DNA of 64,000 nt from Sphingopyxis sp. QXT-31 (GTDB taxonomy: Bacteria > Pseudomonadota > Alphaproteobacteria > Sphingomonadales > Sphingomonadaceae): positions 4,097,501 to 4,161,500 of the forward strand of contig NZ_CP019449.1 in assembly GCF_001984035.1 (NCBI RefSeq). Direction: 5' to 3'. The position numbers and the translations under genes were made by a program. The notes under the pieces are model-generated. The model saw only the letters and a list, made by a program, of their open reading frames with translations. It searched no databases and was not told the origin of the DNA. This document shows positions 44,556 through 52,368 of the stretch, one piece after another (positions within the stretch are counted from its first letter, which is position 1; each line of letters starts with the position of its first letter).

Positions 44556-45158
44556 TCAGGCGAGTGCCTCTTCGACCTGATCGAGGCGGTCCTTGCCGAA
44601 GAACATGTCGTCCCCGACGAAGAAGGTGGGGATGCCGAACACGCCGCGCGCGACGGCGGCTTCGGTGTTGGCGACTAGCTTCGCCTTGATCGCGGGTTCT
44701 TGCGTGCGCGCGAGCAGCGCGGGGCCGTCGAAGCCGCCCGCGGTGAGGAAGTCCGCGGCGACCTCGGGATCGTCCATCTTGATGCCCTCTTCCCACATCG
44801 CGCGGTTCACCGCATCGACATAGTCGTCGAGCACGCCCTCATCGTCGGCGACGATCGCGCCGCGCATGATCAGCAATGTGTTGACCGGGAAATGCGGGTT
44901 GAGGCGGAATTTGGTCAGGCCATGGCGTGCGATGAAACGCTGCATTTCGAGATGTTCGTAGGCGAGCTTTGCGGGTGCCTCGGCATATTGGATCATCGGC
45001 GCCTTGTTGCCGGTGGCCTTGAAGATGCCGCCGAGCAGGCAGGGGGTGATGACCAGGTCGGCGCCGGTTCGCTCGAGCAGTTCGGGCAGCACCTTGAGCG
45101 TCAGATACGCATTGGGGCTGCCGAAATCGAAGATGAGTTCGAGGCTTTTGGTCACCAT
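44556..45158 (-). CDS. HCCA isomerase/DsbA-family (2-hydroxychromene-2-carboxylate isomerase)
   Basis: The 200-residue protein has the kappa-GST/HCCA-isomerase pattern: FDFGSPNAYL with the catalytic-type Ser14, the LLGGIFKATGN segment, LNPHFPVNTL and GVFGIPTFFVGDDMFFGKDRL at the end. In naphthalene degradation such enzymes isomerise a chromene carboxylate with glutathione; other family members act on unrelated substrates. It is the second gene of an SDR-isomerase operon with an ATGGTGA overlap. The operon is divergent from an HxlR regulator. Confidence 0.9.
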   Translation of the reverse strand: MVTKSLELIFDFGSPNAYLTLKVLPELLERTGADLVITPCLLGGIFKATGNKAPMIQYAEAPAKLAYEHLEMQRFIARHGLTKFRLNPHFPVNTLLIMRGAIVADDEGVLDDYVDAVNRAMWEEGIKMDDPEVAADFLTAGGFDGPALLARTQEPAIKAKLVANTEAAVARGVFGIPTFFVGDDMFFGKDRLDQVEEALA

Positions 45159-45886
45159 TTTTCTCCCCATGGGCGGAGGTCGAGTTCGTGGGTCCAGGCG
45201 CTTTTCGGCTGGTTGTGCAGCATCACATAATTGGCCGCGATGGCCTCGGGGTTGAGCACGAGATCCTTCGCCTTCGCCTCGTCGAAACCGTCGCCCATGC
45301 GCTGGCGGATGAAGTCGGTGTCGATCGCGCCGTCGATGATCGTGTGCGCGACGTGGATGCCCTGCGGCCCGAGTTCGCGCGCCATCGATTGCGCGAGCAT
45401 GCGGAGCGCCCCCTTGGCGCCCGAGAAAGCGGAAAAGCCCGATCCGCCGCGCAGGCTGGCGGTCGCGCCGGTGAAGATGATCGTGCCGCGGCCGCGCGGG
45501 CCCATGCGCTTCGCCGCCTCGCGCCCCATCAAGAAACCGCCGAGGCACGCCATTTCCCAGACCTTGGTGTAGACGCGCACACTCGTCTCGGTGATCGGGA
45601 AATTGACGTTCGCGCCGATGTTGAACACCGCGACCTCGACCGGTCCGACCTCGGCCTCGACCCGGTCGAACAGCGCGACCATGTCGTCCTCTTCGCGCGC
45701 GTCGCCGGGGAAGGCGCGCGCCTGATGGCCCGCATCGCGGATCGACTGCGCGAGCGCTTCGAGCTGGTCGGCGTTGCGGACGCGGCGGTTGACGCAGGCG
45801 GTGAGGCCCTCGGCGGCGAAGGCGCGTGCGATCGCGCCGCCGGTGGCGTCGCCGGCTCCGATGACGACGGCAGCGGGATTGGGCAT
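45152..45886 (-). CDS. SDR-family oxidoreductase with Phe replacing the catalytic Tyr
   Basis: The 244-residue protein has an SDR Rossmann fold (VVIGAGDATGGAIARAF, cofactor loop VNRRVRNAD) and NIGANVNFPI in place of the NNAG motif. The catalytic Ser is plausible (S144 in FTGATAS), but the YxxxK pair reads FSGAK, so F154 replaces the Tyr while K158 is kept. Without the Tyr the usual proton transfer cannot operate, so it may be a lyase, a binding protein or use another residue. I chose the ATG at 45886, which has AGAGGAGAG upstream. Coupled to the HCCA isomerase gene. Confidence 0.88.
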   Translation of the reverse strand: MPNPAAVVIGAGDATGGAIARAFAAEGLTACVNRRVRNADQLEALAQSIRDAGHQARAFPGDAREEDDMVALFDRVEAEVGPVEVAVFNIGANVNFPITETSVRVYTKVWEMACLGGFLMGREAAKRMGPRGRGTIIFTGATASLRGGSGFSAFSGAKGALRMLAQSMARELGPQGIHVAHTIIDGAIDTDFIRQRMGDGFDEAKAKDLVLNPEAIAANYVMLHNQPKSAWTHELDLRPWGEKW

Positions 45887-45914
45887 GCGACTCTCCTCTT
45901 GGCGCCGCATAGTA

Positions 45915-45947
45915 ACTATGATAATCATAGTGACAAGCGAAATTTCG
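45915..45947. promoter_or_regulatory. HxlR-type operator: two palindromes
   Basis: ACTATGAT-A-ATCATAGT (45915-45931) is a perfect 8-bp dyad around one base. CGAAATTTCG (45938-45947) is a second, 10-bp palindrome seven bases away. Both sit in the ~90-base gap between the SDR start and the HxlR start. HxlR regulators usually autoregulate and control the divergent operon. Confidence 0.75.
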
Positions 45948-45978
45948 TATCATGGGAATCTGAGATAGACGGGACATC

Positions 45979-46470
45979 ATGCCCAAACGCGCGGATCTTT
46001 CGGACACTTTCTGCCCCGTCGGGCGCTCGGCCGAGCTGCTCGGCGACCGTGCGGTGCTGCTGATCCTGCGCGACCTGTTTTTCGGGCGGCGGCGCTTCGA
46101 GGCGATCGCGGCGAACACCGGGCTGCGGCCGCAACTCGCGTCGGCGCGGCTCAAATTGCTCGAGGGCGAGGGCGTCGTCGCGCGCCACGCCTATCAGGAC
46201 CGGCCGCCGCGCTACGAATATCGGCTGACCGACAAGGGCAAGGATCTGTTCGGGGTGCTCTATGCGATGCGCGGCTGGGCCGAGCGGTGGGCCTATGCCG
46301 AAGGCGAGACCGGCGGCGGGCCGGCGATGCGCTACATTCACCGCGCGTGCGGAACCGACGTCGGGACGGCGCCGGTGTGCCCGGGATGCGGCGCGGCGCT
46401 GGGCTATGGCGATTTGAAGGGCGAGCCGTCGCCGGCGCTGAAGGCCGAGCAGGCCGCGCGGTCGGGGTAG
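45979..46470 (+). CDS. HxlR-family regulator with C-terminal Cys motif
   Basis: The 163-residue regulator has the HxlR winged helix (about 10-100), with conserved Cys12 (FCPVGRSAEL), RDLFFGRRRFEAIA and the recognition helix region LRPQLASARLKLLE. It also has a tail with HRACG and CPGC (C124, C134, C137) that could bind zinc or act as a thiol sensor. HxlR proteins respond to electrophiles or redox stress in several cases. It is divergent from the SDR-HCCA isomerase operon, whose expression it probably controls through the palindromes between them. Confidence 0.92.
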   Translation: MPKRADLSDTFCPVGRSAELLGDRAVLLILRDLFFGRRRFEAIAANTGLRPQLASARLKLLEGEGVVARHAYQDRPPRYEYRLTDKGKDLFGVLYAMRGWAERWAYAEGETGGGPAMRYIHRACGTDVGTAPVCPGCGAALGYGDLKGEPSPALKAEQAARSG

Positions 46471-46520
46471 ACCGCGGGCCATGTTCTGATACGCTGTTCT
46501 ACGATACGAAGGGGAGGAAT

Positions 46521-47048
46521 ATGCGCGGCCGATTATTTGCCAGTCTTGCCGTCCTCCTGTTCCTTGCGATGCCGGCGCATGCGATCCCGCCACCGCCGCC
46601 GCCGCCCGATCCGGCGGTGATGGTCGAGGCCAATGGATTGGCCAAGGAACTGATCGCTCCGAACGACGGCGATTTGCGTTTTCGGACGCGATCCGCGGTG
46701 GGCAAAGAGGCGCTCGGCTGGCTCGCGGTCGTCCATCCCGAAGTTCGGGAGCAGGCCGTTCTGCAGGCCTTGATCGGGGCCGTCCATTCGCGCGTGGACG
46801 CGGTCTGGGCCGAAGAACAGGCCAATATATATGTGCCGCTGGTCAACCAGTTTCGATTGATGTCGGCGACCGATCTGGCTGAAGTGCGGCGCTTTGTCGC
46901 CACGCCAGCCGGGCAGCAATTTGCGCAGATACTGGTCGATTCCTATTTCGGCCTGGCGGACAGGGCGGCATCCGACGTGCTGTACCGTCGATTGTTTCCT
47001 GAACTGCCCGCTATGCTCGAAGCGGCGCAGAGGCACGCTGCCGAATAA
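46521..47048 (+). CDS. Exported helical protein of unknown function (DUF2059-like)
   Basis: The 175-residue protein has a signal peptide (FASLAVLLFLAMPAHA), a Pro-rich stretch (IPPPPPPPDP), and a helical domain. Its core (LMSATDLAEVRRFVATPAGQQFAQIL) resembles DUF2059, which is a weak match by eye. GGGGAGGA precedes the ATG closely. It is convergent with clpS (three bases apart). Location is likely periplasmic; function is unknown. Confidence 0.7.
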   Translation: MRGRLFASLAVLLFLAMPAHAIPPPPPPPDPAVMVEANGLAKELIAPNDGDLRFRTRSAVGKEALGWLAVVHPEVREQAVLQALIGAVHSRVDAVWAEEQANIYVPLVNQFRLMSATDLAEVRRFVATPAGQQFAQILVDSYFGLADRAASDVLYRRLFPELPAMLEAAQRHAAE

Positions 47049-47051
47049 GCG

Positions 47052-47405
47052 TCAGGCCTTTTCCAGCGTGCACTGCAGCGGGTGCTGGTTCTGGCGCGCG
47101 GCGTCCATCACCTGATTCACCTTGGTTTCGGCGACCTCGTAGCTGAACACGCCGCACACGCCGACGCCCTGCTGGTGGACGTGCAGCATCACCTGCGTCG
47201 CCTGTTCGATGTCCATGTTGAAGAAACGCTGGAGCACCATCACCACGAATTCCATCGGGGTATAATCGTCGTTGAGCAGCAGCACCTTGTACATCGAGGG
47301 CTTTTTCGCCTTCGCGCGCGTGCGCGTGGCGATGCCGACGCCGGGGGTTCCGGGCGTGCCGTCGTCCTTGTCCGCCATGAGGCGGACATCATCGGCGTCC
47401 GCCAT
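47052..47405 (-). CDS. clpS: ATP-dependent Clp protease adaptor ClpS
   Basis: ClpS brings N-degron substrates to ClpAP. The C-terminal ~85 residues match the family: [19 protein letters not shown], the [13 protein letters not shown] region and the [13 protein letters not shown] helix. Substrate-pocket residues ([15 protein letters not shown]) are intact. The start is uncertain: ATG 47405 (MADADDVRL) fits family length, while another Met is nine codons in and a longer frame reaches 47510. Confidence 0.92.
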   Translation of the reverse strand: MADADDVRLMADKDDGTPGTPGVGIATRTRAKAKKPSMYKVLLLNDDYTPMEFVVMVLQRFFNMDIEQATQVMLHVHQQGVGVCGVFSYEVAETKVNQVMDAARQNQHPLQCTLEKA

Positions 47406-47527
47406 GGCGCGGATGGAATGGAGGGTCTGAACTGGAAGCATTGTCACCGGAATATCGCACGCCGCGGCGGATTCGCAAGGGGGCGGTTCTTCATTAACCC
47501 CCTTTTCCACTCGGCCGAAAACAAGAA

Positions 47528-47555
47528 CCGCCCGCTTCCCGGGGGAAGCGAGCGG
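47528..47555 (-). terminator. Intrinsic terminator of the phasin gene
   Basis: Read on the minus strand, CCGCTCGCTTCCC pairs with GGGAAGCGGGCGG (13 bp, one G-U pair) over a two-base loop, followed by TTCTTGTTTT. It lies about 70 bases after the phasin stop. Confidence 0.7.
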
Positions 47556-47624
47556 TCTTGGGTGCGCCGGCGCAGGCGGGGGGAGGGGAGAGAGTGCCCG
47601 CGCCAGCTGCGGAAGTGAAGGTCC

Positions 47625-48383
47625 TTAGGCGGCCTTCATCTTCGAGGTGATGACCGACACGCGGTTCGAGATCGGCGCGAAGCTGTCGTTCGCCATCTTG
47701 ACGACGAGTTCGCTGGTCTTCGAGGTCTGCGCGACAGCGGCGTCGAACGCCTTCTTGCTGTTCTCGACATAGAGCTTGAAGAAGTCGGCCGGGGTCTTGA
47801 CGGCGGTGTAGCCCTTGAGCGCGGCGGTGGTGTCTTCGAAGCTCTTGCGAGCGAAGGTCACGCCCTCCTGGCCGAGGACTTCGGCGTTCTTCGCGGCGAT
47901 CTTGCCGGCTTCGACAAGCGCTTCGAGGTTGGCCTTGTTGAACTCGACGGCTTCTTCAGCAAGCTTGCTGGTCTTCGCGAGCGCTTCCTTCGACTTCGCC
48001 TGGAAATCGGCGGTCAGAGTTTCGGCGCGGGTCTTCGCTTCGTCGGCGAACTTTTTGACGGTGTCGTTCATGGTCTTGAATCCTTTGCTGACGGCGGCGA
48101 CCGGCTTCGGTGCGGCCTTGGGGGCAATCTTCGGGGCAATGGTCTTCACGGCCGCCTTCTTGGGGGCGGCCTTCTTGGCGACTGCCTTCGGGGCAGCGGC
48201 CTTTTTCGCGACCGGCTTGGCTTTTGCCTTCACGGTCGGGGTTTTCACGGGAGCCGGAGCGGCCTTCGCCACTGCGGGAGCAGCGGCAGCGGCCGGCGCA
48301 GCGGGAGCGACCACCGGCTTGGCGGGCGTTTCCAGCGTCGCGGCTTCGAAAGCCTTTTCGGCACTATCCATCTTGGTAGCCAT
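47625..48383 (-). CDS. Phasin with Ala/Lys/Pro-rich N-terminal region
   Basis: The 252-residue protein has a phasin_2-type helical domain (about 102-240, NDTVKKFADEAKTRAETLT, EFNKANLEALVEAGK, FFKLYVENSKKAFDAAV) that coats polyhydroxyalkanoate granules. Residues 20-100 form a low-complexity Ala/Lys/Pro tail (AKKAAPKKAAVKT) that resembles histone H1-like tails. The same type of tail in Pseudomonas PhaF lies at the C-terminus and binds DNA. AAGGAGT precedes the ATG. phaC lies directly upstream on the same strand. Two palindromes before the start (48401-48464) suggest repression by a PhaR-type regulator. Confidence 0.9.
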   Translation of the reverse strand: MATKMDSAEKAFEAATLETPAKPVVAPAAPAAAAAPAVAKAAPAPVKTPTVKAKAKPVAKKAAAPKAVAKKAAPKKAAVKTIAPKIAPKAAPKPVAAVSKGFKTMNDTVKKFADEAKTRAETLTADFQAKSKEALAKTSKLAEEAVEFNKANLEALVEAGKIAAKNAEVLGQEGVTFARKSFEDTTAALKGYTAVKTPADFFKLYVENSKKAFDAAVAQTSKTSELVVKMANDSFAPISNRVSVITSKMKAA

Positions 48384-48400
48384 CGGGGAACTCCTTTATG

Positions 48401-48413
48401 TTGCAGTGCACAA
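48401..48413. promoter_or_regulatory. TGCAGTGCA box near the phasin start (proximal)
   Basis: TTGCAGTGCACAA lies 18 bases upstream of the phasin ATG and shares the TGCAGTGCACA core with the larger palindrome 43 bases further up. Its position would block translation initiation or elongation by a bound repressor. Confidence 0.5.
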
Positions 48414-48443
48414 TATAGGAGTGGCGTGGCGATTTCAAGGATG

Positions 48444-48464
48444 TTTTTGTGCAGTGCACAAAAA
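48444..48464. promoter_or_regulatory. 21-bp perfect palindrome upstream of the phasin gene
   Basis: TTTTTGTGCA-G-TGCACAAAAA is a perfect 10-bp dyad around a single base. PhaR-type PHA regulators of alphaproteobacteria bind TGCA-type dyads at phasin promoters, so this is the likely operator. The flanking T and A runs could also help terminate phaC transcription. Confidence 0.65.
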
Positions 48465-48503
48465 ATTCTGCTCGCGGTCTTATTGGCCTTTTATTCCCGT
48501 GAT

Positions 48504-50288
48504 TTACCGCTGCTTGACATAGCGGCCGGGGGCATCCTCGATCGCCTTCTTAGCACCTTTTCCGGGAATGCGCGAACCCTTTGCTGGGATTTTTGCGTCG
48601 TCCCGTGCCGCAATCCAGCCGATCCAGTGCGGCCACCAGCTGCCCTTGGTCTCGGTCGCCGCGGCTTCGAAATCGGCGAGCGTGGTCGCGCCATTGTCGC
48701 CGGTCCAATATTGATATTTGCCCGCGGCGGGCGGGTTGACCACGCCGGCGATATGTCCCGATCCCGCAAGCAGGAAGGTCTTGTCGCCCGACAGATGGTC
48801 CATCAGCCTCCAGACGCTGGCGAGCGGCGCGATATGATCCTCGCGCCCCGCCTGGATATAGGCAGGGGTCCTGATCTTGCGAAGGTCGAGCGGGGTGCCG
48901 CACACCGACAGGCTGTTCGGTATGACCATGCGGTTGTCGCGATAGAGATCGACCAGATATTGGCGGTGCCATTTCGCGGGCAGGTTGGTGGTGTCGCCGT
49001 TCCAGTAGAGCAGGTCGAAGGGCGGATAGTCGTTGCCGAGCAGATAATTGCTGACGACATAATTCCAGATGAGGTCGCGCCCGCGCAAGGAGTTGAAGGT
49101 CGCGGCCATATAGCGCCCGTCGAGGAAGCCCTGCGCCGAGAGCTGCTCGAGCAGCGCCAGATAGCTCTCGTCGACGAACAGCTTGAGGTCGCCGGCGAAC
49201 TCGAAATCGATCTGCGCGGTGAAGAAGGTGACCGACTTCACCTTGTCGGCCTCGCCTTTCGCGGAGAGCATCGCGAGCGTCGCGGCGAGCGTGGTGCCCG
49301 CGACGCAATAGCCGATCGTGTGCACCGCGGGGACATCGAGCAGGTCGCGCACGGTGTCGATCGCATCGACCTGCGCTGCGATATAATCGTCCCAGACGAC
49401 GTCCTTCATCGAGGCGTCCGCCGACTTCCACGACACCATGAAGACCGACAGACCCTGTTCGACCGCCCAGGCGACGAAGCTTTTCGCGGGGTTGAGATCG
49501 AGGATGTAGAAGCGGTTGATCCACGGCGGGAAGATGACGAGCGGGACGGTAAAGACCTCCCTCGTCGTCGGCGCATAGTGGATGAGCTGGTAGAGGTCGG
49601 TCTCGTGGATCACCTTGCCCGGGGTCGTCGCGATATTGACGCCGACCTCGAACGCGTCGGGATCGACATGGGAAAGCTGCCCGCGCGACAGGTCGGTGAG
49701 CATGTGCTTCAGGCCCTTGAGCAGGCTCTCGCCGCGCGTCTCGACCGCGCGCTTGATCACCTCGGGGTTGGTGAGCGCGAGGTTGGTCGGCGAAAAGGCC
49801 TCGGCCATATTCTTCGCCGCGAATTCCATCTTGGTGCGTATGGCGGGGTCGAGCCCCTGCATCTGGTGCGTGGTTTCGAGCAACTGGTCCGAGAGCAGGC
49901 CATAGGTCTGGCGGATCAGCGCAAAGACCGGGTTCGCACTCCATTCGGGATCGGCGAAGCGCTTGTCCTTGGGCGCGTTGGTCGGCGCGTCGGTGAGCGG
50001 GGTGAACGAAGGACCCAGCGTCGCGAGCGAGGTCCAGAAGGCGACCCCCTGTTCCCACATCTTCGACGACTGCTCGGCCCATTGCTGCGTCGCCGGGCTG
50101 CTCAGCCAGCTCGCGGGATCGAACATTGCCGCGGCGCTGGTCTTGCCATCGTTCGCCTGGCCCAGCGCATATTCGAGCATCATCTGCTGCGCGCGGCCCA
50201 TGACGCTGGCCCAATGCTGCAGATCGTCGGGCGAGGGCAGGAAGGGTTTCAATATGTCCGCCGCGTCGTCCTTGCCCGTTTCGTTCAT
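48504..50288 (-). CDS. phaC: Class I poly(R)-hydroxyalkanoate synthase
   Basis: The 594-residue synthase polymerises hydroxyacyl-CoA into intracellular PHA. The lipase-like box GYCVAG holds the catalytic Cys328; the FFTAQIDF strand, SWWPHWIGWI near the end and the HIAGVVNPP His segment fit the family. The N-terminal ~200 residues correspond to the domain seen in class I enzymes, including VNIATTPGKV and WINRFYILDL. It precedes the phasin gene on the same strand; the PHA biosynthesis genes phaA and phaB are not in the window. Divergent from alaC. Confidence 0.97.
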   Translation of the reverse strand: MNETGKDDAADILKPFLPSPDDLQHWASVMGRAQQMMLEYALGQANDGKTSAAAMFDPASWLSSPATQQWAEQSSKMWEQGVAFWTSLATLGPSFTPLTDAPTNAPKDKRFADPEWSANPVFALIRQTYGLLSDQLLETTHQMQGLDPAIRTKMEFAAKNMAEAFSPTNLALTNPEVIKRAVETRGESLLKGLKHMLTDLSRGQLSHVDPDAFEVGVNIATTPGKVIHETDLYQLIHYAPTTREVFTVPLVIFPPWINRFYILDLNPAKSFVAWAVEQGLSVFMVSWKSADASMKDVVWDDYIAAQVDAIDTVRDLLDVPAVHTIGYCVAGTTLAATLAMLSAKGEADKVKSVTFFTAQIDFEFAGDLKLFVDESYLALLEQLSAQGFLDGRYMAATFNSLRGRDLIWNYVVSNYLLGNDYPPFDLLYWNGDTTNLPAKWHRQYLVDLYRDNRMVIPNSLSVCGTPLDLRKIRTPAYIQAGREDHIAPLASVWRLMDHLSGDKTFLLAGSGHIAGVVNPPAAGKYQYWTGDNGATTLADFEAAATETKGSWWPHWIGWIAARDDAKIPAKGSRIPGKGAKKAIEDAPGRYVKQR

Positions 50289-50403
50289 GCTCGTTCCCGC
50301 TGGTCTGTGGCGATATTTTGCCTATAACAAGCCCCGACGCGGCTGGCGAGACTGCCGCTCGCGTCAATCGACAAGATACGCAAAGGAGTTGTTCTAGCTT
50401 CCC

Positions 50404-51615
50404 ATGTCCGAAGATGAATTCTACCGCATCAAGCGCCTGCCGCCCTATGTCATCGCTGAAGTCAATGCGATGCGTGCGGCCGCCCGCGCCGCGGGAGAGG
50501 ACATTATCGACCTGGGGATGGGCAACCCCGACCTGCCGCCGCCGCCGCATGTGATCGAGAAGCTCTGCGAAGTCGCGATGAAGCCCGACGCGCACGGCTA
50601 TTCGCAGTCAAAGGGCATTCCGGGGCTGCGCAAGGCGCAGGCCAATTATTATGCGCGCCGCTTCAACGTCGAACTCGATCCCGAGAGCGAGGTCGTGGTG
50701 ACCATGGGGTCGAAGGAAGGGCTCGCGAGCCTCGCGACCGCGATCACCGGACCGGGCGACGTCGTACTCGCGCCGAACCCGAGCTACCCGATCCACACCT
50801 TCGGTTTCATCATCGCCGGCGCGACGATCCGCAGCGTGCCGACGACGCCCGACGAGAATTACTGGCGCGCGCTCGACCGCGCGATGGCCTTCACCGTGCC
50901 GCGGCCGTCGATCCTGGTCGTCAACTATCCGTCGAACCCGACGGCGGAAGCGGTCGACCTCGCCTTCTACGAGCGGCTCGTCGTCTGGGCGAAGGAGAAC
51001 AAGGTCTGGGTTCTCTCCGACCTCGCCTATTCGGAGCTCTATTACGACGGCAACCCGACACCCTCGATCCTGCAGGTGCCGGGCGCGAAGGATGTCGCGG
51101 TCGAATTCACCTCGATGTCGAAGACCTATTCGATGGCGGGCTGGCGCATGGGCTTCGCGGTCGGCAACAAGCGGCTGATCGCGGCGATGACCCGGGTGAA
51201 ATCCTATCTCGACTATGGCGCCTTCACGCCGATCCAGGCCGCGGCCTGCGCGGCGCTCAACGGGCCGCAGGATATCGTTGCGAAGAACCGCGAGCTGTAC
51301 CAGAAGCGCCGCGACGTGATGGTCGACAGCTTTGGCCGCGCCGGATGGGATATCCCGAGCCCCAAGGCGTCGATGTTCGCCTGGGCGCCGCTGCCGCCCG
51401 CGCTCAGGGAGATGGGCAGCCTCGAATTCTCGAAGCAGTTACTGACCCATGCCAAGGTCGCGGTCGCGCCGGGGGTCGGCTACGGCGAGGACGGCGAAGG
51501 CTATGTCCGCATCGCGATGGTCGAGAACGAGCAGCGCATCCGCCAGGCCGCGCGCAACGTCCGCAAGTTCCTGGCCATGCACGGCGTGAACACGCCGTCG
51601 GTCGCGGCGGGCTGA
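50404..51615 (+). CDS. alaC: Class I/II aminotransferase (AlaC-like)
   Basis: The 403-residue PLP enzyme starts FYRIKRLPPYVIAEVNAMR and has DLGMGNPDLPPPPHVIEKL, the TMGSKEGLASL region, VNYPSNPT and the PLP lysine K240 in SMSKTYSMAGWRMGF. This pattern matches the AlaC/YfdZ group of alanine or LL-diaminopimelate-like transaminases. Substrate is most likely pyruvate/glutamate (alanine synthesis). It is divergent from phaC. The stop is five bases from the left end of the MITE-like element. Confidence 0.9.
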   Translation: MSEDEFYRIKRLPPYVIAEVNAMRAAARAAGEDIIDLGMGNPDLPPPPHVIEKLCEVAMKPDAHGYSQSKGIPGLRKAQANYYARRFNVELDPESEVVVTMGSKEGLASLATAITGPGDVVLAPNPSYPIHTFGFIIAGATIRSVPTTPDENYWRALDRAMAFTVPRPSILVVNYPSNPTAEAVDLAFYERLVVWAKENKVWVLSDLAYSELYYDGNPTPSILQVPGAKDVAVEFTSMSKTYSMAGWRMGFAVGNKRLIAAMTRVKSYLDYGAFTPIQAAACAALNGPQDIVAKNRELYQKRRDVMVDSFGRAGWDIPSPKASMFAWAPLPPALREMGSLEFSKQLLTHAKVAVAPGVGYGEDGEGYVRIAMVENEQRIRQAARNVRKFLAMHGVNTPSVAAG

Positions 51616-51619
51616 TGCG

Positions 51620-51885
51620 AGGGTCAGAACCCACGAATAACACCTTCGAGGCGTCGAAATGGCGAAGATATTGGGTTTGGACGGGTGCAGCGGGTAGTAT
51701 CGCTACCCGCAAGGCCGCGCGGGCCCAAGATCGAAGCCATTTCGGCGTCCCTTCGGGATTTGGCCAATTTTGTCCATGGCTGCGTCGGCGAGCCTTGGAA
51801 TATTTTCATATGCCTGCGCCTCGCCTCCTAGCCCTGAACAAAATTGGCTCAAACCTCGAAGGTGTTATTCGTGGGTTCTGACCCT
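51620..51885. mobile_element. MITE-like element with 32-bp perfect terminal inverted repeats
   Basis: The sequence AGGGTCAGAACCCACGAATA at the left end continues through ACACCTTCGAGG, and the exact reverse complement of all 32 bases closes the element at 51854-51885. The interior (~200 bases) contains a GCGGGTAG/CTACCCGC hairpin, a GCCAATTTTGT inverted pair (near 51767 and 51840), and no transposase gene. No target duplication is seen. The right end supplies the presumed start of the DUF2721 gene. Confidence 0.8.
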
Positions 51886-52368
51886 TCCGCCGCTGGCCTT
51901 GGGGCCATTGCGGAAATCATCCAGATCTCGGTCACGCCGGTGTTCCTGCTGGTGGCGACCGGGGGCTTGCTCAACGTCTTCACCGGGCGGCTCGCGCGCG
52001 TCGTCGACCGGTCGCGGGTTTTAATCGAGCAATGGGGCGAGACCGAGGGGCAGGAGCACGAAAGACTCGTCGCCGAGCTCCGCGTCGTCGACCGGCGGAT
52101 GGACATCATCAACAATTCGATCGCCGCGGCGGTGGCGTGCGGGATCGTGGTGTGCCTGCTCGTCGCGCTGCTGTTCGCGCAGGCCTTCGTCGGCTTCAAC
52201 CTCGGCGCGGCGGCGGCGTGGGTGTTTGCGCTGGCGATGCTGCTGCTCCTCGCCTCGCTCGTGCTGTTCCTCGTCGAGGTGCGGCTCGCGACGCGCACGA
52301 TCCACGTCCCGCTCGAACTGCTCGAGCTCGAGGAAATGGGCTGGCGCAAGCGGCAGGGGCGGCGCTGA
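51871..52368 (+). CDS. DUF2721 membrane protein with its start inside the MITE end
   Basis: The protein (about 165 residues) has the DUF2721 pattern: IAEIIQISVTPVFLLVATGGLLNVFTGRLARVVDR near the start, two later membrane helices (about 88-130) and a charged end (LELLELEEMGWRKRQG). The first ATG-like start is missing; GTG at 51871 (or 51862) lies inside the right inverted repeat and has GAAGGT eight bases upstream. So the element seems to have replaced the original 5' end, and the first ~5 residues are element-derived. Function of the family is unknown. Confidence 0.8.
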   Translation: MGSDPSAAGLGAIAEIIQISVTPVFLLVATGGLLNVFTGRLARVVDRSRVLIEQWGETEGQEHERLVAELRVVDRRMDIINNSIAAAVACGIVVCLLVALLFAQAFVGFNLGAAAAWVFALAMLLLLASLVLFLVEVRLATRTIHVPLELLELEEMGWRKRQGRR

